A DNA stretch of 64,000 nt, taken from Bin5 sp965200685 (GTDB taxonomy: Bacteria > Chloroflexota > Anaerolineae > Caldilineales > Caldilineaceae). Position numbers and translations under genes: made by a program. Below, piece after piece: positions 36,501-44,977 of the stretch. The stretch covers positions 3,720,001 through 3,784,000 of the forward strand of contig OZ241379.1 of NCBI GenBank assembly GCA_965200685.1. Direction: 5' to 3'. Within the stretch, counting starts at the first letter, position 1. Each line of letters starts with the position of its first letter. The notes beneath the pieces are model-generated. The model had not been told where the DNA came from and searched no databases. It worked only from the letters and a program-made list of their open reading frames with translations.

Positions 36501-38096
36501 TACAACAATCAACTGACGGGCAGAATGCCTGCTGAACTGGGCAATCTCTCCAACCTGCAAGGGCTGTACCTCCACGACAACCAACTGACGGGCAGAATGC
36601 CTGCTGAACTGGGCAATCTCTCGAATCTGAGTCGGTTGAGACTCTACCACAATCAACTGACGGGCAGAATGCCTGCTGAACTGGGCAATTTCCCCAACCT
36701 GCGAGGGCTGTACCTTCACGACAACCAACTGACGGGCAGCATTCCTGCTGAACTGGGCAATCTCTCGAATCTGCAGGAGTTGCACCTCTACAACAACCAA
36801 CTGACGGGCAGAATGCCGAAAGAACTGGGCAATTTCCCCAACCTGCGAGGGCTGTACCTTCACGACAACCAACTGACGGGCAGCATGCCGAAAGAACTAG
36901 GCAATCTCTCCAACCTGCAAGGGCTGTACCTCTACAACAACCAACTGACGGGCAGCATTCCTGCTGAACTGGGCAATCTCTCCAATCTGAGTCGGTTGAG
37001 ACTTGACACCAATCGACTGACGGGCAGCATTCCGGAAGAACTGGGCAATCTCTCCAATCTGCGGGAGTTGTACCTCTACAACAACCAACTAAGTGGATGT
37101 CTACCGACTGCGTTGAGAAGTGTTTCTGAGAATGATAAGACAAGTTTTAGATTATTGTTCTGCGACCAGACACCGACTGCTACACCCACGGCCACAGCTA
37201 CACCGCTACCAATGGCCACAGCTACGGTCACGGTGCCCGCTACGCCCACGGCCACAGCTACGCCCACACCAATAGCTACTTTGACGCCCACAGCCACAGC
37301 TACGCCCACACCAATAGCTACTTCGACGCCAACGGCCACTTCTACCCCTAAAGCCTGTACCAACAGCGTCGCGGTTCCAGATCCAGAACCCGCCGTCCTG
37401 GTCGCAGAGTGCAACGCGCTGCTGGCGGCCAAAGATACGCTGAGAGGCACCGCCTCACTGAATTGGAATACAACCACTCCTATAAACCAATGGGAGGGCG
37501 TCACCCTCTTCAGATCTCGTGTGACTGGGTTGAACCTTAGGGGCAACCGACTGACGGGTGCTATCCCTACGGTGCTGGGCAATCTCACCAATCTGGAGAC
37601 ATTGTCCTTGAGTGACAACCGACTGACAGATACTATCCCTGCTGCGCTGGGCAATCTCACCAATCTGGAGACATTGTCCTTGAGTGACAACCGATTGACG
37701 GGTGCTATCCCTACGGTGCTGGGCAATCTCACCAATCTGGAGACATTGTCCTTGAGTGACAATCGACTGACAGATACTATCCCTGCGGTGCTGGGCAATC
37801 TCACCAATCTGGAGACATTGTCCCTGAGTGATAACCGACTGACGGGTGCTATCCCTGCGGTGCTGGGCAATCTCACCAATCTGGAGACATTGTCTTTGAG
37901 TGACAACCGACTGACGGGTGCTATTCCTACAGAACTGGGCAACCTCACCAATCTGGAGACATTGTCCCTGAGTGACAACAAACTGTGTGGCCCTATACCG
38001 TCGGATTTGCTCAATCTTCCCTATCTCAATCTCGATCTAAGAACTCTACCGGCCTGCCCCGGTACATCGGCAGCAAACAACAACGCGCTGCCATGA
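33504..38096 (+). CDS. Giant membrane-anchored LRR protein with three cap modules
   Basis: This 1530-residue protein has a short basic head, one membrane segment at about 34-55, and a long extracytoplasmic part. It holds three units, each starting with a cysteine-bearing cap and LNW...W.G(V/I) (plant LRRNT_2-like), separated by two TPTATATP-type linkers at about 34047-34230 and 37160-37355. Unit 1 has two LRRs, unit 2 has 37 repeats of 24 residues, unit 3 has six. The end (LPACPG...NNALP) has no wall-anchor motif. The repeats have the plant-specific LxGxIPxxLG form. Role unknown; adhesion or ligand binding is likely. No strong ribosome site precedes ATG 33504. Confidence 0.85.
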   Translation: MTDSRKQRMLGGALNAILSKSNVAGEKRQISARVVLPVLICLWSAIIITSLILIADAPVAEQKTTLSCINSPAIPDPEAPNLVADCTTLLSIKDTQWGSASLNWSTMIPITDWDGIAVSNSRVTRLDLSNKQLTGTIPAALGTLTNLQELYLQDNQLSGCIPTALKSVSENDLSSLRLLFCDQTPTATATPLPMATATVMATATPTVTATTTPTVTATPTPMATATVTATAMPTATATVTPVCFNSVAVPTSEAPGLVADCTTLLDAKDTLRGSASLNWSKTTPIDRWDGVTVSNSRVTQLDLNRKQLTGSIPEELGNISNLQGLYLDNNRLTGSIPEELGTLTNLHELYLNNNRLEGSIPKELGNLSNLSWLRLDTNRLEGSIPAELGKLSNLQGLYLYNNRLTGPIPAALGNLLNLSRLRLYNNQLTGSIPAELGKLLNLHELYLYNNRLEGSIPKELGNLSNLQELSLYNNRLTGSIPEELGNLSNLQGLYLYNNQLTGSIPEELGNLSNLSRLRLYNNQLTGSIPEELGNLSNLSQLSLYNNQLTGSIPEELGNLSNLSRLRLYNNQLTGSMPKELGNLSNLQGLYLHDNQLTGSMPKELGNLSNLQELYLYNNQLTGSIPAELGNLSNLSRLRLYNNQLTGSIPAELGNLSNLSRLRLYNNQLTGSIPAELGNLSNLQGLYLHDNRLTGRMPKELGNLSNLQGLYLHDNRLTGRMPKELGNLSDLQELSLYNNQLTGSIPAELGNLSDLQELSLYNNRLEGSIPAELGNLSDLQELSLYNNRLEGSIPAELGNLSDLQELYLYNNQLTGSMPKELGNLSDLQELYLYNNQLTSSIPAELGNLSNLQELSLYNNRLEGSIPAELGNLSNLQELYLYNNRLTGRMPKELGNLSNLQELSLYNNQLTGSIPAELGNLSNLQGLYLHDNRLTGRMPKELGNLSNLQELYLYNNRLTGRMPKELGNLSNLQELRLYNNQLTGSIPAELGNLSNLQELSLYNNQLTGRMPAELGNLSNLQGLYLHDNQLTGRMPAELGNLSNLSRLRLYHNQLTGRMPAELGNFPNLRGLYLHDNQLTGSIPAELGNLSNLQELHLYNNQLTGRMPKELGNFPNLRGLYLHDNQLTGSMPKELGNLSNLQGLYLYNNQLTGSIPAELGNLSNLSRLRLDTNRLTGSIPEELGNLSNLRELYLYNNQLSGCLPTALRSVSENDKTSFRLLFCDQTPTATPTATATPLPMATATVTVPATPTATATPTPIATLTPTATATPTPIATSTPTATSTPKACTNSVAVPDPEPAVLVAECNALLAAKDTLRGTASLNWNTTTPINQWEGVTLFRSRVTGLNLRGNRLTGAIPTVLGNLTNLETLSLSDNRLTDTIPAALGNLTNLETLSLSDNRLTGAIPTVLGNLTNLETLSLSDNRLTDTIPAVLGNLTNLETLSLSDNRLTGAIPAVLGNLTNLETLSLSDNRLTGAIPTELGNLTNLETLSLSDNKLCGPIPSDLLNLPYLNLDLRTLPACPGTSAANNNALP
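34441..37104 (+). repeat. 37 tandem 72-bp LRR units
   Basis: Each unit encodes 24 residues of LSNLQELYLYNNQLTGSIPA type; many differ at only a few bases. Sub-blocks (for example the GRMPKELGN and GSIPAELGN units) recur in ordered groups, which suggests expansion by unequal crossover or slippage. Confidence 0.95.
37584..38015 (+). repeat. Six tandem 72-bp LRR units of module 3
   Basis: The unit LTNLETLSLSDNRLTGAIP is a separate subtype from the main array. The near-identity within this block and its difference from the main block point to independent amplification. Confidence 0.9.
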
Positions 38097-38224
38097 AGGA
38101 AGTAAGTCCTATGAATTCTGTATCTACCGCTTATCACTAAAACCTTAGTGGACGCGGGCTGTGATGCCCTAGGCCAGGCCGGCATCAAGTCTGTTGGCCG
38201 GCTTGATTCTTCAAAGGAGTAGTG

Positions 38225-38572
38225 ATGCGGGAAGAACTCAAAAAACTGTACGGCCGCCGGCTGCGCTTTGAAGCGGTGGTGGAGAGGTTCGGGAGTAAGT
38301 CAAGTTTCCGCGGCCCGCCGGTTGAGACGGTTCTTTTGCGTGATGTGCGCCGGATCGATACCGGCGAGTTGGTTACGGACCACCTCTGGTGGGCGCGGGG
38401 AAAGTGGGCTGAGGCGTTGGAGCCGGGTCAGGTTATTGAGTTCGATGCACGCGTGGATTCATACTTGAAAGGCTACTTTGGCCGGCGTGAAGAGGTGTAT
38501 GCGCCGCCGCAGCGCGATTATCGGCTCGTCCGTCCTACGCGTGTAGCGGTCAGGCACTACATCAGCAAGTAA
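38225..38572 (+). CDS. Small uncharacterised protein before an importer operon
   Basis: This 115-residue product (MREELKKLYGRRLRFEAVV...) is rich in Arg and Glu, without a signal or membrane segment. The alternating beta-like segments and the DHLWW and IEFDARVDSY stretches might be an OB-type fold, but I do not recognise a family. AAAGGAG precedes ATG 38225; a GTG at 38222 is also possible. It lies 27 bp before the permease gene but nothing shows that it belongs to transport. Confidence 0.65.
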   Translation: MREELKKLYGRRLRFEAVVERFGSKSSFRGPPVETVLLRDVRRIDTGELVTDHLWWARGKWAEALEPGQVIEFDARVDSYLKGYFGRREEVYAPPQRDYRLVRPTRVAVRHYISK

Positions 38573-38599
38573 CTGTGTCTGCTAGATGGAGAACAAAAT

Positions 38600-39586
38600 A
38601 TGCTGGCTTTTATTGCCCGCCGCATCCTGCTGATGGTTCCTACATTATTTGTGGTATCTGTGATCTCTTTCATCATCATTGAAGCCCCGCCGGGAGATTT
38701 TATGGATGCCTATGTGGAGCAGCTTCTTCAACAGCAGGAAGCGGTTGACCCCGCCCAGGTCGCCTCTTTGCGTCAGCGTTACGGGTTGGACGCGCCGACC
38801 TATGTGCGCTATTTTCGCTGGCTGGGCAACATCCTGCAAGGAAATCTGGGACGCTCGCTAGAATGGAATCAACCGGTGAGCAAACTGATCGCCGACCGCC
38901 TGCCATGGACCTTAGCGATTTCTGTTGCTTCGCTCATCTTTGTCTATGCTCTGGCGATCCCGGTCGGTCTCTATTCCGCCACCCGCCAGTACTCCATCGG
39001 CGACTATTTCTTCACTCTGGTCGGATTCATCGGCCTCGCCACACCCAACTTTCTGCTGGCCTTGCTGATCATGTGGTATTATTTTCGTCTCACGGGCAAT
39101 GTAGCGGTTGGGCTTTTCTCCGATGAATATTTGGTCTCCCCCTGGAGTTTCGCCAAGTTCATCGACCTCTTGAAGCATCTATGGCTACCGGCGTTGGTGG
39201 TGGGCTCCGCCGGTACCGCCAGCCTGATCCGGGTGATGCGGGCCAACTTATTGGATGAATTGGAGCGCCCTTACGTGATGGTCGCCCGCTCCAAAGGGCT
39301 GTCCGAAGAGAAATTGCTTGTCAAATATCCCTTCCGCATAGCCATGAACCCGGTGGCCAGCACCATTGGCTGGACTTTGCCATTTCTGGTGAACGGTGAA
39401 CTGCTAGTGTCCCTCGTATTGGGCTTGCCCACCATTGCACCTCTCTTTGTGGGCGCGTTACTCAGCCAAGATATGTTCCTAGCTGGCAGCGTGGTGATGA
39501 TTCTAAGTACCTTGACCTTAATTGGGACGCTGCTTTCCGATATTGTGCTGGCATGGCTGGATCCACGCATTCGTGGGGCGATTTGA
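38600..39586 (+). CDS. Peptide-type ABC importer permease (DppB/OppB-like)
   Basis: This 328-residue membrane protein starts MLAFIARRILLMVPTLF, typical for the family, with a first membrane segment at about 10-30, an outside loop with RYGLDAPTYVRYF, and a C-terminal permease domain (ARSKGLSEEKLLVKYPFRIA). It is the first transport gene of the second family-5 importer operon. GGAGAACAAAAT precedes the ATG. Confidence 0.9.
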   Translation: MLAFIARRILLMVPTLFVVSVISFIIIEAPPGDFMDAYVEQLLQQQEAVDPAQVASLRQRYGLDAPTYVRYFRWLGNILQGNLGRSLEWNQPVSKLIADRLPWTLAISVASLIFVYALAIPVGLYSATRQYSIGDYFFTLVGFIGLATPNFLLALLIMWYYFRLTGNVAVGLFSDEYLVSPWSFAKFIDLLKHLWLPALVVGSAGTASLIRVMRANLLDELERPYVMVARSKGLSEEKLLVKYPFRIAMNPVASTIGWTLPFLVNGELLVSLVLGLPTIAPLFVGALLSQDMFLAGSVVMILSTLTLIGTLLSDIVLAWLDPRIRGAI

Positions 39587-39667
39587 ACTTCAGTTTTTCG
39601 TAGGTAGTACATTACAATACGGTCGTGTAAAATCTAGAAACGCAACACTAGGAAAGGCTGAGTGGAT

Positions 39668-40807
39668 ATGGCTATGATGGAAGAAAGCATACAGACGAGC
39701 AACCGCAGGCCGGACCCGGTCGAAGAAGATCTGTCGGTCGCCACCCAGTGGCAACTGATCCGCTGGAAGTTCATCCGCCATCGGGTCGCGGTGGCCTCCT
39801 TGGTGATCCTTGCTATCTTTTATCTGTTCGCGGTTTCCGCCGAGTTCCTATCCCCCTATGACCCGACCCACCATGATACCGATTTTATGTTCATGCCACC
39901 CCAGAGGATCCGATTTGTCGACAACGGTCGTTTCCAGTTGCAGCCCTTTGTCTACGGCATGACCTCTGCAATGGACATGAACACCTTCAAGACTACATGG
40001 GAATTGGATCCATCGCAGAAGTATCCGCTCAAGTTGTTCGTGCGGGGTGATCCATATAAGATGTGGGGTGTTATTGAGAGTGATATCCATCTAGTTGGCG
40101 TTGAGGAGGGCACTATGTTCCTGATCGGTACGGACAAAATGGGCCGTGATCTCCTCTCACGTATTATATTTGGCGGGCGTATCTCCCTTTCCGTCGGTCT
40201 CCTGGGCATTGCTATCAGCTTCCTCATCGGCGTCATCGTGGGTGGTATCTCCGGCTATTTCGGCGGGTTGACAGATCTGGTCATCCAGCGCATTATTGAG
40301 TTTCTCCGTTCTATCCCGACCCTACCTTTGTGGATGGCGTTGAGCGTGGCTCTACCGCCGACTTGGTCGGTGGTGCAAGTATACTTCGGCATTGTTGTCA
40401 TCCTTTCTCTGGTCGGCTGGACGGGATTGGCACGGGTGGTGCGGGGTAAGTTTATGTCGTTACGGGAGGAAGAGTATGTGATGGCGGCTCCACTCAACGG
40501 TTCGAGTGAGATCCGCGTCATCTTCAAACATATGCTGCCCTCGTTTACCAGCCATATCATCGCCTCCCTTACCCTGAGCGTCCCCGGTATGATTCTGGCA
40601 GAAACAGCCTTGAGCTTTATCGGACTGGGGCTTCAGACACCGGCAATTAGCTGGGGCGTGCTGCTGAAAGACGCGCAAAAGATCATTGTCCTAGCCGATT
40701 CACCGTGGCTCCTTACGCCCGGCCTGTTCGTCATCATTGCGATTCTCTGTTTTAACTTTATCGGCGATGGGCTGCGCGATGCCGCGGATCCCTATGCCTC
40801 AATATAA
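39668..40807 (+). CDS. Peptide-type ABC importer permease (DppC-like) with a long outside loop
   Basis: This 379-residue permease is longer than the usual 290-320. The extra length is a loop of about 90 residues between membrane segments 1 and 2 (from SPYDPTHHDTDF to GTDKMGRDLLSRI). The C-terminal part has the EAA-type loop (MAAPLNGSSEIRVIF). It is the partner of the permease at 38600-39586. I chose ATG 39668; GTG 39662, closer to AGGAAAGG, is equally plausible. Similar long-loop DppC proteins exist, so the loop is not necessarily novel. Confidence 0.88.
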   Translation: MAMMEESIQTSNRRPDPVEEDLSVATQWQLIRWKFIRHRVAVASLVILAIFYLFAVSAEFLSPYDPTHHDTDFMFMPPQRIRFVDNGRFQLQPFVYGMTSAMDMNTFKTTWELDPSQKYPLKLFVRGDPYKMWGVIESDIHLVGVEEGTMFLIGTDKMGRDLLSRIIFGGRISLSVGLLGIAISFLIGVIVGGISGYFGGLTDLVIQRIIEFLRSIPTLPLWMALSVALPPTWSVVQVYFGIVVILSLVGWTGLARVVRGKFMSLREEEYVMAAPLNGSSEIRVIFKHMLPSFTSHIIASLTLSVPGMILAETALSFIGLGLQTPAISWGVLLKDAQKIIVLADSPWLLTPGLFVIIAILCFNFIGDGLRDAADPYASI

Positions 40808-40862
40808 GAAGCAGAACAATGACAGTTACACATCCGTTTCCGCCTATCAGACCGGTTATGCA

Positions 40863-41861
40863 ATGACCGCTAGATCTGTCTTACTCAGTGTTGATAATTT
40901 AGCGACCCACTTCTTCTCCCAAGAGGGCATCTTAGAGGCCGTTAATGGGGTAAGTTTTGACATCCACAAGGGAGAAGCGTTGGGTATCGCTGGCGAGAGT
41001 GGCTGTGGCAAGAGCGTCACGGCCCAATCTATCCTACGTATTGTACCCAAGAACGGCAAGATTGTCACCGGAAAGGTTCTGCTCCACCAGAACGGCGGGC
41101 CACCCATCGATCTAGTCAGATTGGATGATCGAGGGAAGGAGATTCGCCAAATTCGCGGCGGCGAGATCGCTATGGTCTTTCAGGAACCCATGGCGGCCTT
41201 TAGCATGGTATATACCATCGGCAACCAGATCACCGAAGTGATTCGTCTGCACCAGCAATGCAGCCAGAATGAGGCTCGGGAACGAGCCATTGAAATGCTG
41301 CGGCGGGTGGGCATGCCCAAACCGGAACAGACCATTGACACCTACCCCTTCGCCCTCAGCGGCGGCATGCGCCAGAGGGCCATGATCGCCATGGCCCTCT
41401 CCTGCCATCCGGCCCTACTGATCGCGGACGAGCCGACCACGGCCGTAGATGTTACCATCCAGGCCCAGGTTTTGGCGTTGATGAAAGACCTGCAGCAGGA
41501 TATGGGCATGGCCCTGATTGTCATCACCCACGACTTAGCGGTGATCTCCGAGTTGTGTGAGCGGGTGATGATTATGTACCTAGGTAAAGATATGGAGAGC
41601 GCGCCAGCGCGGGAGATATTCAGGGATCCGAAACATCCCTACACCATCGGCCTGCTGCGGTCTGTGCCCGAACTAGGCGAAGGCCATAGCCAGGAACTAG
41701 ACCCCATCTCCGGCTCTGTGCCCAGTCCCTACCAGCGTCCGACCGGCTGTCCTTTCCACCCTCGCTGCCCGGACTTCATCCCTGATGTCTGCGATGTCCA
41801 CTATCCACCCCAAGTTGAGGTACACAGAGGACACAAGGTGCGCTGCCATCTCTATGTCTAG
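40863..41861 (+). CDS. Peptide-type ABC importer ATPase (DppD-like)
   Basis: Walker A (GESGCGKSV) is near residue 44, the signature is LSGGMRQRAMIA and Walker B ends in ADEPTTAVD; the C-terminus holds CPFHPRCP. ATG 40863 gives the usual family start. No ribosome site is obvious, and an in-frame ATG at 40794, which overlaps the upstream stop, would add 23 residues. It forms the ATPase pair with the product of 41964-43013. Confidence 0.9.
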   Translation: MTARSVLLSVDNLATHFFSQEGILEAVNGVSFDIHKGEALGIAGESGCGKSVTAQSILRIVPKNGKIVTGKVLLHQNGGPPIDLVRLDDRGKEIRQIRGGEIAMVFQEPMAAFSMVYTIGNQITEVIRLHQQCSQNEARERAIEMLRRVGMPKPEQTIDTYPFALSGGMRQRAMIAMALSCHPALLIADEPTTAVDVTIQAQVLALMKDLQQDMGMALIVITHDLAVISELCERVMIMYLGKDMESAPAREIFRDPKHPYTIGLLRSVPELGEGHSQELDPISGSVPSPYQRPTGCPFHPRCPDFIPDVCDVHYPPQVEVHRGHKVRCHLYV

Positions 41862-41963
41862 GATTGAAATCATAGCAAATTTGGTCAAATGTATCACATC
41901 AATGGCCAGTGAAACCGCAGTGATCATTGGTATGATTGGTCACAGATCACGAGAGGAGACGGG

Positions 41964-43013
41964 GTGGCAGATACTGTCGTAGAAGTAACAGGTCTACGCA
42001 AATACTTCCCCATTTTACGTGGCTTTTTCCGCCGCACTGTCGGCCATGTGAAAGCGGTGGACGACGTCAGCTTCCACGTACTGCGGGGCGAGACATTGGC
42101 ACTGGTGGGGGAAAGCGGTTGCGGTAAGACGACGACCGGGCGTTGCGTAATGCGGGCGATTGAGCCTACGGGCGGTTCGGTTCTCTTTCGCAAACGGGAT
42201 GGCCAGGCGGTGGACATGACCGGCCTCAATCGGCCGGGGCTGCGCGCGCTGCAACAGCATATGGGCATGATCTTCCAGGATCCTTTTTCCTCCCTCAACC
42301 CACGCTTGACCGTATTGGAGATCATCGGCGAACCATTCATCACCCGTAAATTGGTAAAGAACCGCCGGGAGCTGGAGGGCCGGGTCGCCCAGCTTCTGCA
42401 CAGCGTTCGTCTGGATCCGATGTACATGCGCCGCTATCCCCATGCCTTTAGCGGCGGCCAGCGTCAACGCATCGCCATTGCCCGAGCCCTGGCCTTGGAC
42501 CCAGACTTTGTTGTTGCCGACGAACCGGTCTCTGCGTTGGATGTTTCGGTGCAGGCCCAGATTCTCAGTTTGCTTAAGGAACTACAGTCGGAACTGCACT
42601 TGACGTATCTGTTCATCACCCATAATCTGTCTGTAGTCGAATATCTCAGTGACCGGGTGGCTGTAATGTATGTAGGCCAGATCGTGGAATTGGGACAGAC
42701 AGAATCCATTTTCCGCCGTCCTAGGCATCCCTATACAGAAGCGTTATTGTCGGCTGTGCCTGTGGTCGAGAGAGGCGCGTCGAACAGCCGGCGAGAGCGC
42801 ATCATCCTAGAAGGAGATGTAGCTGACCCGTCCAATGCGCCGGCCGGCTGTACCTTTCATCCTCGTTGTCCCTATGTACAGGATGTGTGCCGGCACGACA
42901 GACCGGCCTTGACCAATCTGGCTGGCCCGAATGAAATTCCCCATTATATACGCTGTCACTTCGCAGAGGAACTGGCATTGCACGGTGTTAGCAGCGCGTC
43001 GCTTGGTATTTGA
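41964..43013 (+). CDS. Peptide-type ABC importer ATPase (DppF-like)
   Basis: This 349-residue protein has Walker A GESGCGKTT, the signature FSGGQRQRIAIARAL, Walker B ending in ADEPVSALD, and a C-terminal CTFHPRCP segment. The start is GTG 41964, supported by GAGAGGAG. It is the last gene of this operon before the STAND-like ATPase gene, 20 bp downstream, which is unlikely to belong to the transporter. Confidence 0.9.
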   Translation: MADTVVEVTGLRKYFPILRGFFRRTVGHVKAVDDVSFHVLRGETLALVGESGCGKTTTGRCVMRAIEPTGGSVLFRKRDGQAVDMTGLNRPGLRALQQHMGMIFQDPFSSLNPRLTVLEIIGEPFITRKLVKNRRELEGRVAQLLHSVRLDPMYMRRYPHAFSGGQRQRIAIARALALDPDFVVADEPVSALDVSVQAQILSLLKELQSELHLTYLFITHNLSVVEYLSDRVAVMYVGQIVELGQTESIFRRPRHPYTEALLSAVPVVERGASNSRRERIILEGDVADPSNAPAGCTFHPRCPYVQDVCRHDRPALTNLAGPNEIPHYIRCHFAEELALHGVSSASLGI

Positions 43014-43032
43014 AGCTCCAAAGGACATAAAG

Positions 43033-44577
43033 ATGCTTGCTCAAACAATACAAAGACAAGTCCCTATTGGAGAAAATGTTAAATTCTTGCTAACAGATGG
43101 ACGTGACGTATCTGGACGCTTGGTTGAACTTAGCCAAGATCACGTCACCTTAGATAGTTCAGGAAAACGAACCACAATACTGATAGGTATGGTAGGGGGC
43201 TGGGAGGTCTTGCAAGATACCTTGCCATTTGCAAGTGACGCACCTGTTAGCAAAACAGTCATTGCTGAGCAGGAAAATGGTGCTGCTGGTAAACCGGGCA
43301 TCCCCTCTGACAGAAATCTTGAGGAAGCCCTGAGGAGTACTCTTGAGATAGATGAGGATTTTGAGGTAATCAAAAATCCTTATGCAGAGCACGCCGCAGG
43401 AGGACCCGTTCAGGACCCGCGCATGTTTTTTGGCCGAGACGACCTAATTACCAATGTTGCCAATTCAATCTTATCTTCGCGTAGTCAGAGCAAATGTGTG
43501 GTAATTTATGGCCAATATCGAACAGGAAAATCCTCTATCCTCTATCATCTTAAGACAAAGCTTCAAGAGGACCGTAACCTTCTGGTTCTTGACATCGGAA
43601 ATATCGGAGCAATGTTAGATCCACATTCTGATCATTCTCTGCTATATCAAATTCTTTGGACTATTCTTCAAGAGCTACAAGACACCATTGAAGACCGGGT
43701 GAACGATAGAATGCCGCCGCTGGATATTCCTTTCCCAAGTGACTTGGATTTCTATCAGCATCCGACTCCATTAGGGATGTTCAGCCAAATCTTTCAAGAT
43801 TTCCAACGTATTTCGTCAAGAACAACCGAATGGAAAGAGATATCGATTGTTCTTTTGATTGACGAGTTCTCCTACTTGCATGAGTTGATCGAGGCGGGGA
43901 ACTTGCCGGACTCCTTTATGAAAAACTGGAAAGCACTGTTACAGAGGAATTTTTTCAATGCAGTGCTTGTAGGTCAGGATGTAATGCCGAAATTCAAGCA
44001 GCGTTATCCAAATGAGTTTGGCACTACCCAAGATGAAAGAGTGACTTACTTGAGGCAGCACGATGCCAAACGTCTCATAGATGAGCCGGTGCGTTTGGAA
44101 AATCCTCATGGTGATAGTAGGAGCAGGTATCGAGGAAAGGCCATCGACCGAATCCTTGATCTCACAGCTGGTAGCCCTTTTTACATTCAGATCCTTTGCA
44201 ATCGACTTGTGGACTATATGAATAGAGAACGCTCAATATTGGTGACAGAAGCAGATGTAGAGCAAGTTAAAAATGAGATGATTCGAGGTGAGAATGCCTT
44301 AGGTCCGGACAAATTCAATAATCTGATTAATTCAGGTGATACCTCGGCAGATGCCATCACCAAGGACGATGCATTGGCTGTGCTAAGGGAAATTGCTCGT
44401 CACAGCAATAACTCATCGAATTCCTGTAGTCAAGATAGCATTTCATGCGAGACAGCTAGCCCAGTCCATCAAGTGCTTGACGATCTGGAGAAAAGAGAAG
44501 TGATTAAGCGTCAAAGAGCGAACTACTATTCAATCCAAGTCGGTCTGTTCAAGGAATGGCTTTTGGTTCACCAATAA
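43033..44577 (+). CDS. STAND/AAA-type P-loop ATPase with winged-helix C-terminus
   Basis: This 514-residue protein has an N-terminal segment (about 8-60) resembling an Sm-like strand pattern (NVKFLLTDGRDVSGRLVEL), then MFFGRDDLI, Walker A GQYRTGKSS at 160-168, Walker B VLLIDEFS at 273-280, a LVGQDVMPK sensor-like strand near 312, and a winged-helix end (VLDDLEKREVIKRQRANYYS). Such NTPases often act as signal-driven switches in defence or regulation. The gene is visibly more AT-rich than its neighbours. AAAGGACATAAAG precedes ATG 43033. It sits inside an importer operon next to the ruin of another ATPase gene, suggesting transfer. Confidence 0.78.
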   Translation: MLAQTIQRQVPIGENVKFLLTDGRDVSGRLVELSQDHVTLDSSGKRTTILIGMVGGWEVLQDTLPFASDAPVSKTVIAEQENGAAGKPGIPSDRNLEEALRSTLEIDEDFEVIKNPYAEHAAGGPVQDPRMFFGRDDLITNVANSILSSRSQSKCVVIYGQYRTGKSSILYHLKTKLQEDRNLLVLDIGNIGAMLDPHSDHSLLYQILWTILQELQDTIEDRVNDRMPPLDIPFPSDLDFYQHPTPLGMFSQIFQDFQRISSRTTEWKEISIVLLIDEFSYLHELIEAGNLPDSFMKNWKALLQRNFFNAVLVGQDVMPKFKQRYPNEFGTTQDERVTYLRQHDAKRLIDEPVRLENPHGDSRSRYRGKAIDRILDLTAGSPFYIQILCNRLVDYMNRERSILVTEADVEQVKNEMIRGENALGPDKFNNLINSGDTSADAITKDDALAVLREIARHSNNSSNSCSQDSISCETASPVHQVLDDLEKREVIKRQRANYYSIQVGLFKEWLLVHQ

Positions 44578-44589
44578 GGCGCGTAAATT

Positions 44590-44896
44590 ATGAAGAATGA
44601 TCTTGAGAACCCATTTGCTGACTATGGCAGAATCGTAAGCGGTGAACGCTTCATCGGTCGCCAAGCAGACCTGCAGGCAATTGAGAATCGGACCATCCGA
44701 CCCTCTGCACCTGGGAATATGGAATATCTTTGGATCGATTTTCAAAAAGGACAAGAACTATTGGAGCCAGCGGTCACAACTACTGGCCAAGGTGCGGAAC
44801 CCGCTCGCACATAACCGGGATCAAGCCCTCTATGAACACGACCTTCAGATTGCAGAAGGATATTGCAAGGAAATTCTTGCTGTACTGAATGGCTAG
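44590..44896 (+). pseudogene. Remnant of a STAND-type ATPase gene with a HEPN-like C-terminus
   Basis: The first frame (from ATG 44590, MKNDLENPFADYGRIVSGERF) has the N-terminal FIGRQADLQAIENR pattern of STAND-type ATPases. A different frame, from about 44700 to 44896, encodes KNYWSQRSQLLAKVRNPLAH and NRDQALYEHDL. The motif RNPLAH fits the R(x4)H signature of HEPN domains. The P-loop and the entire core are missing. Internal deletion plus a frame change is the simplest reading; it cannot make an active protein. Confidence 0.65.
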
Positions 44897-44977
44897 TAGC
44901 AGTCCGGTCAGGATGTACACTATTTTGAAAATGACAGATTTTTATAATCTCACGTATTCACACAAAAGGAGAAAATT

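Noticed and set aside
34329..36872. 847-codon open frame on the minus strand inside the LRR array
   Set aside because: It is a by-product of the 72-bp coding repeat being stop-free on the other strand. It lacks a start signal and protein-like composition.
34441..37104. CRISPR-like array
   Set aside because: The 72-bp units are coding, without spacers of differing sequence, and read as LRRs.
34555..37143. 862-codon Cys/Pro-rich minus frame inside the LRR array
   Set aside because: Same repeat artefact; the CCPSVGCC pattern is the reverse-strand reading of the LRR unit.
38176..38212. Terminator hairpin between the giant LRR gene and 38225
   Set aside because: GGCCGGC repeats are direct rather than a stable stem, and no T-run follows.
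44590..44814. Intact 74-residue gene
   Set aside because: The frame stops in a place where a second frame continues a recognisable ATPase/HEPN-type tail, so it is a broken gene.
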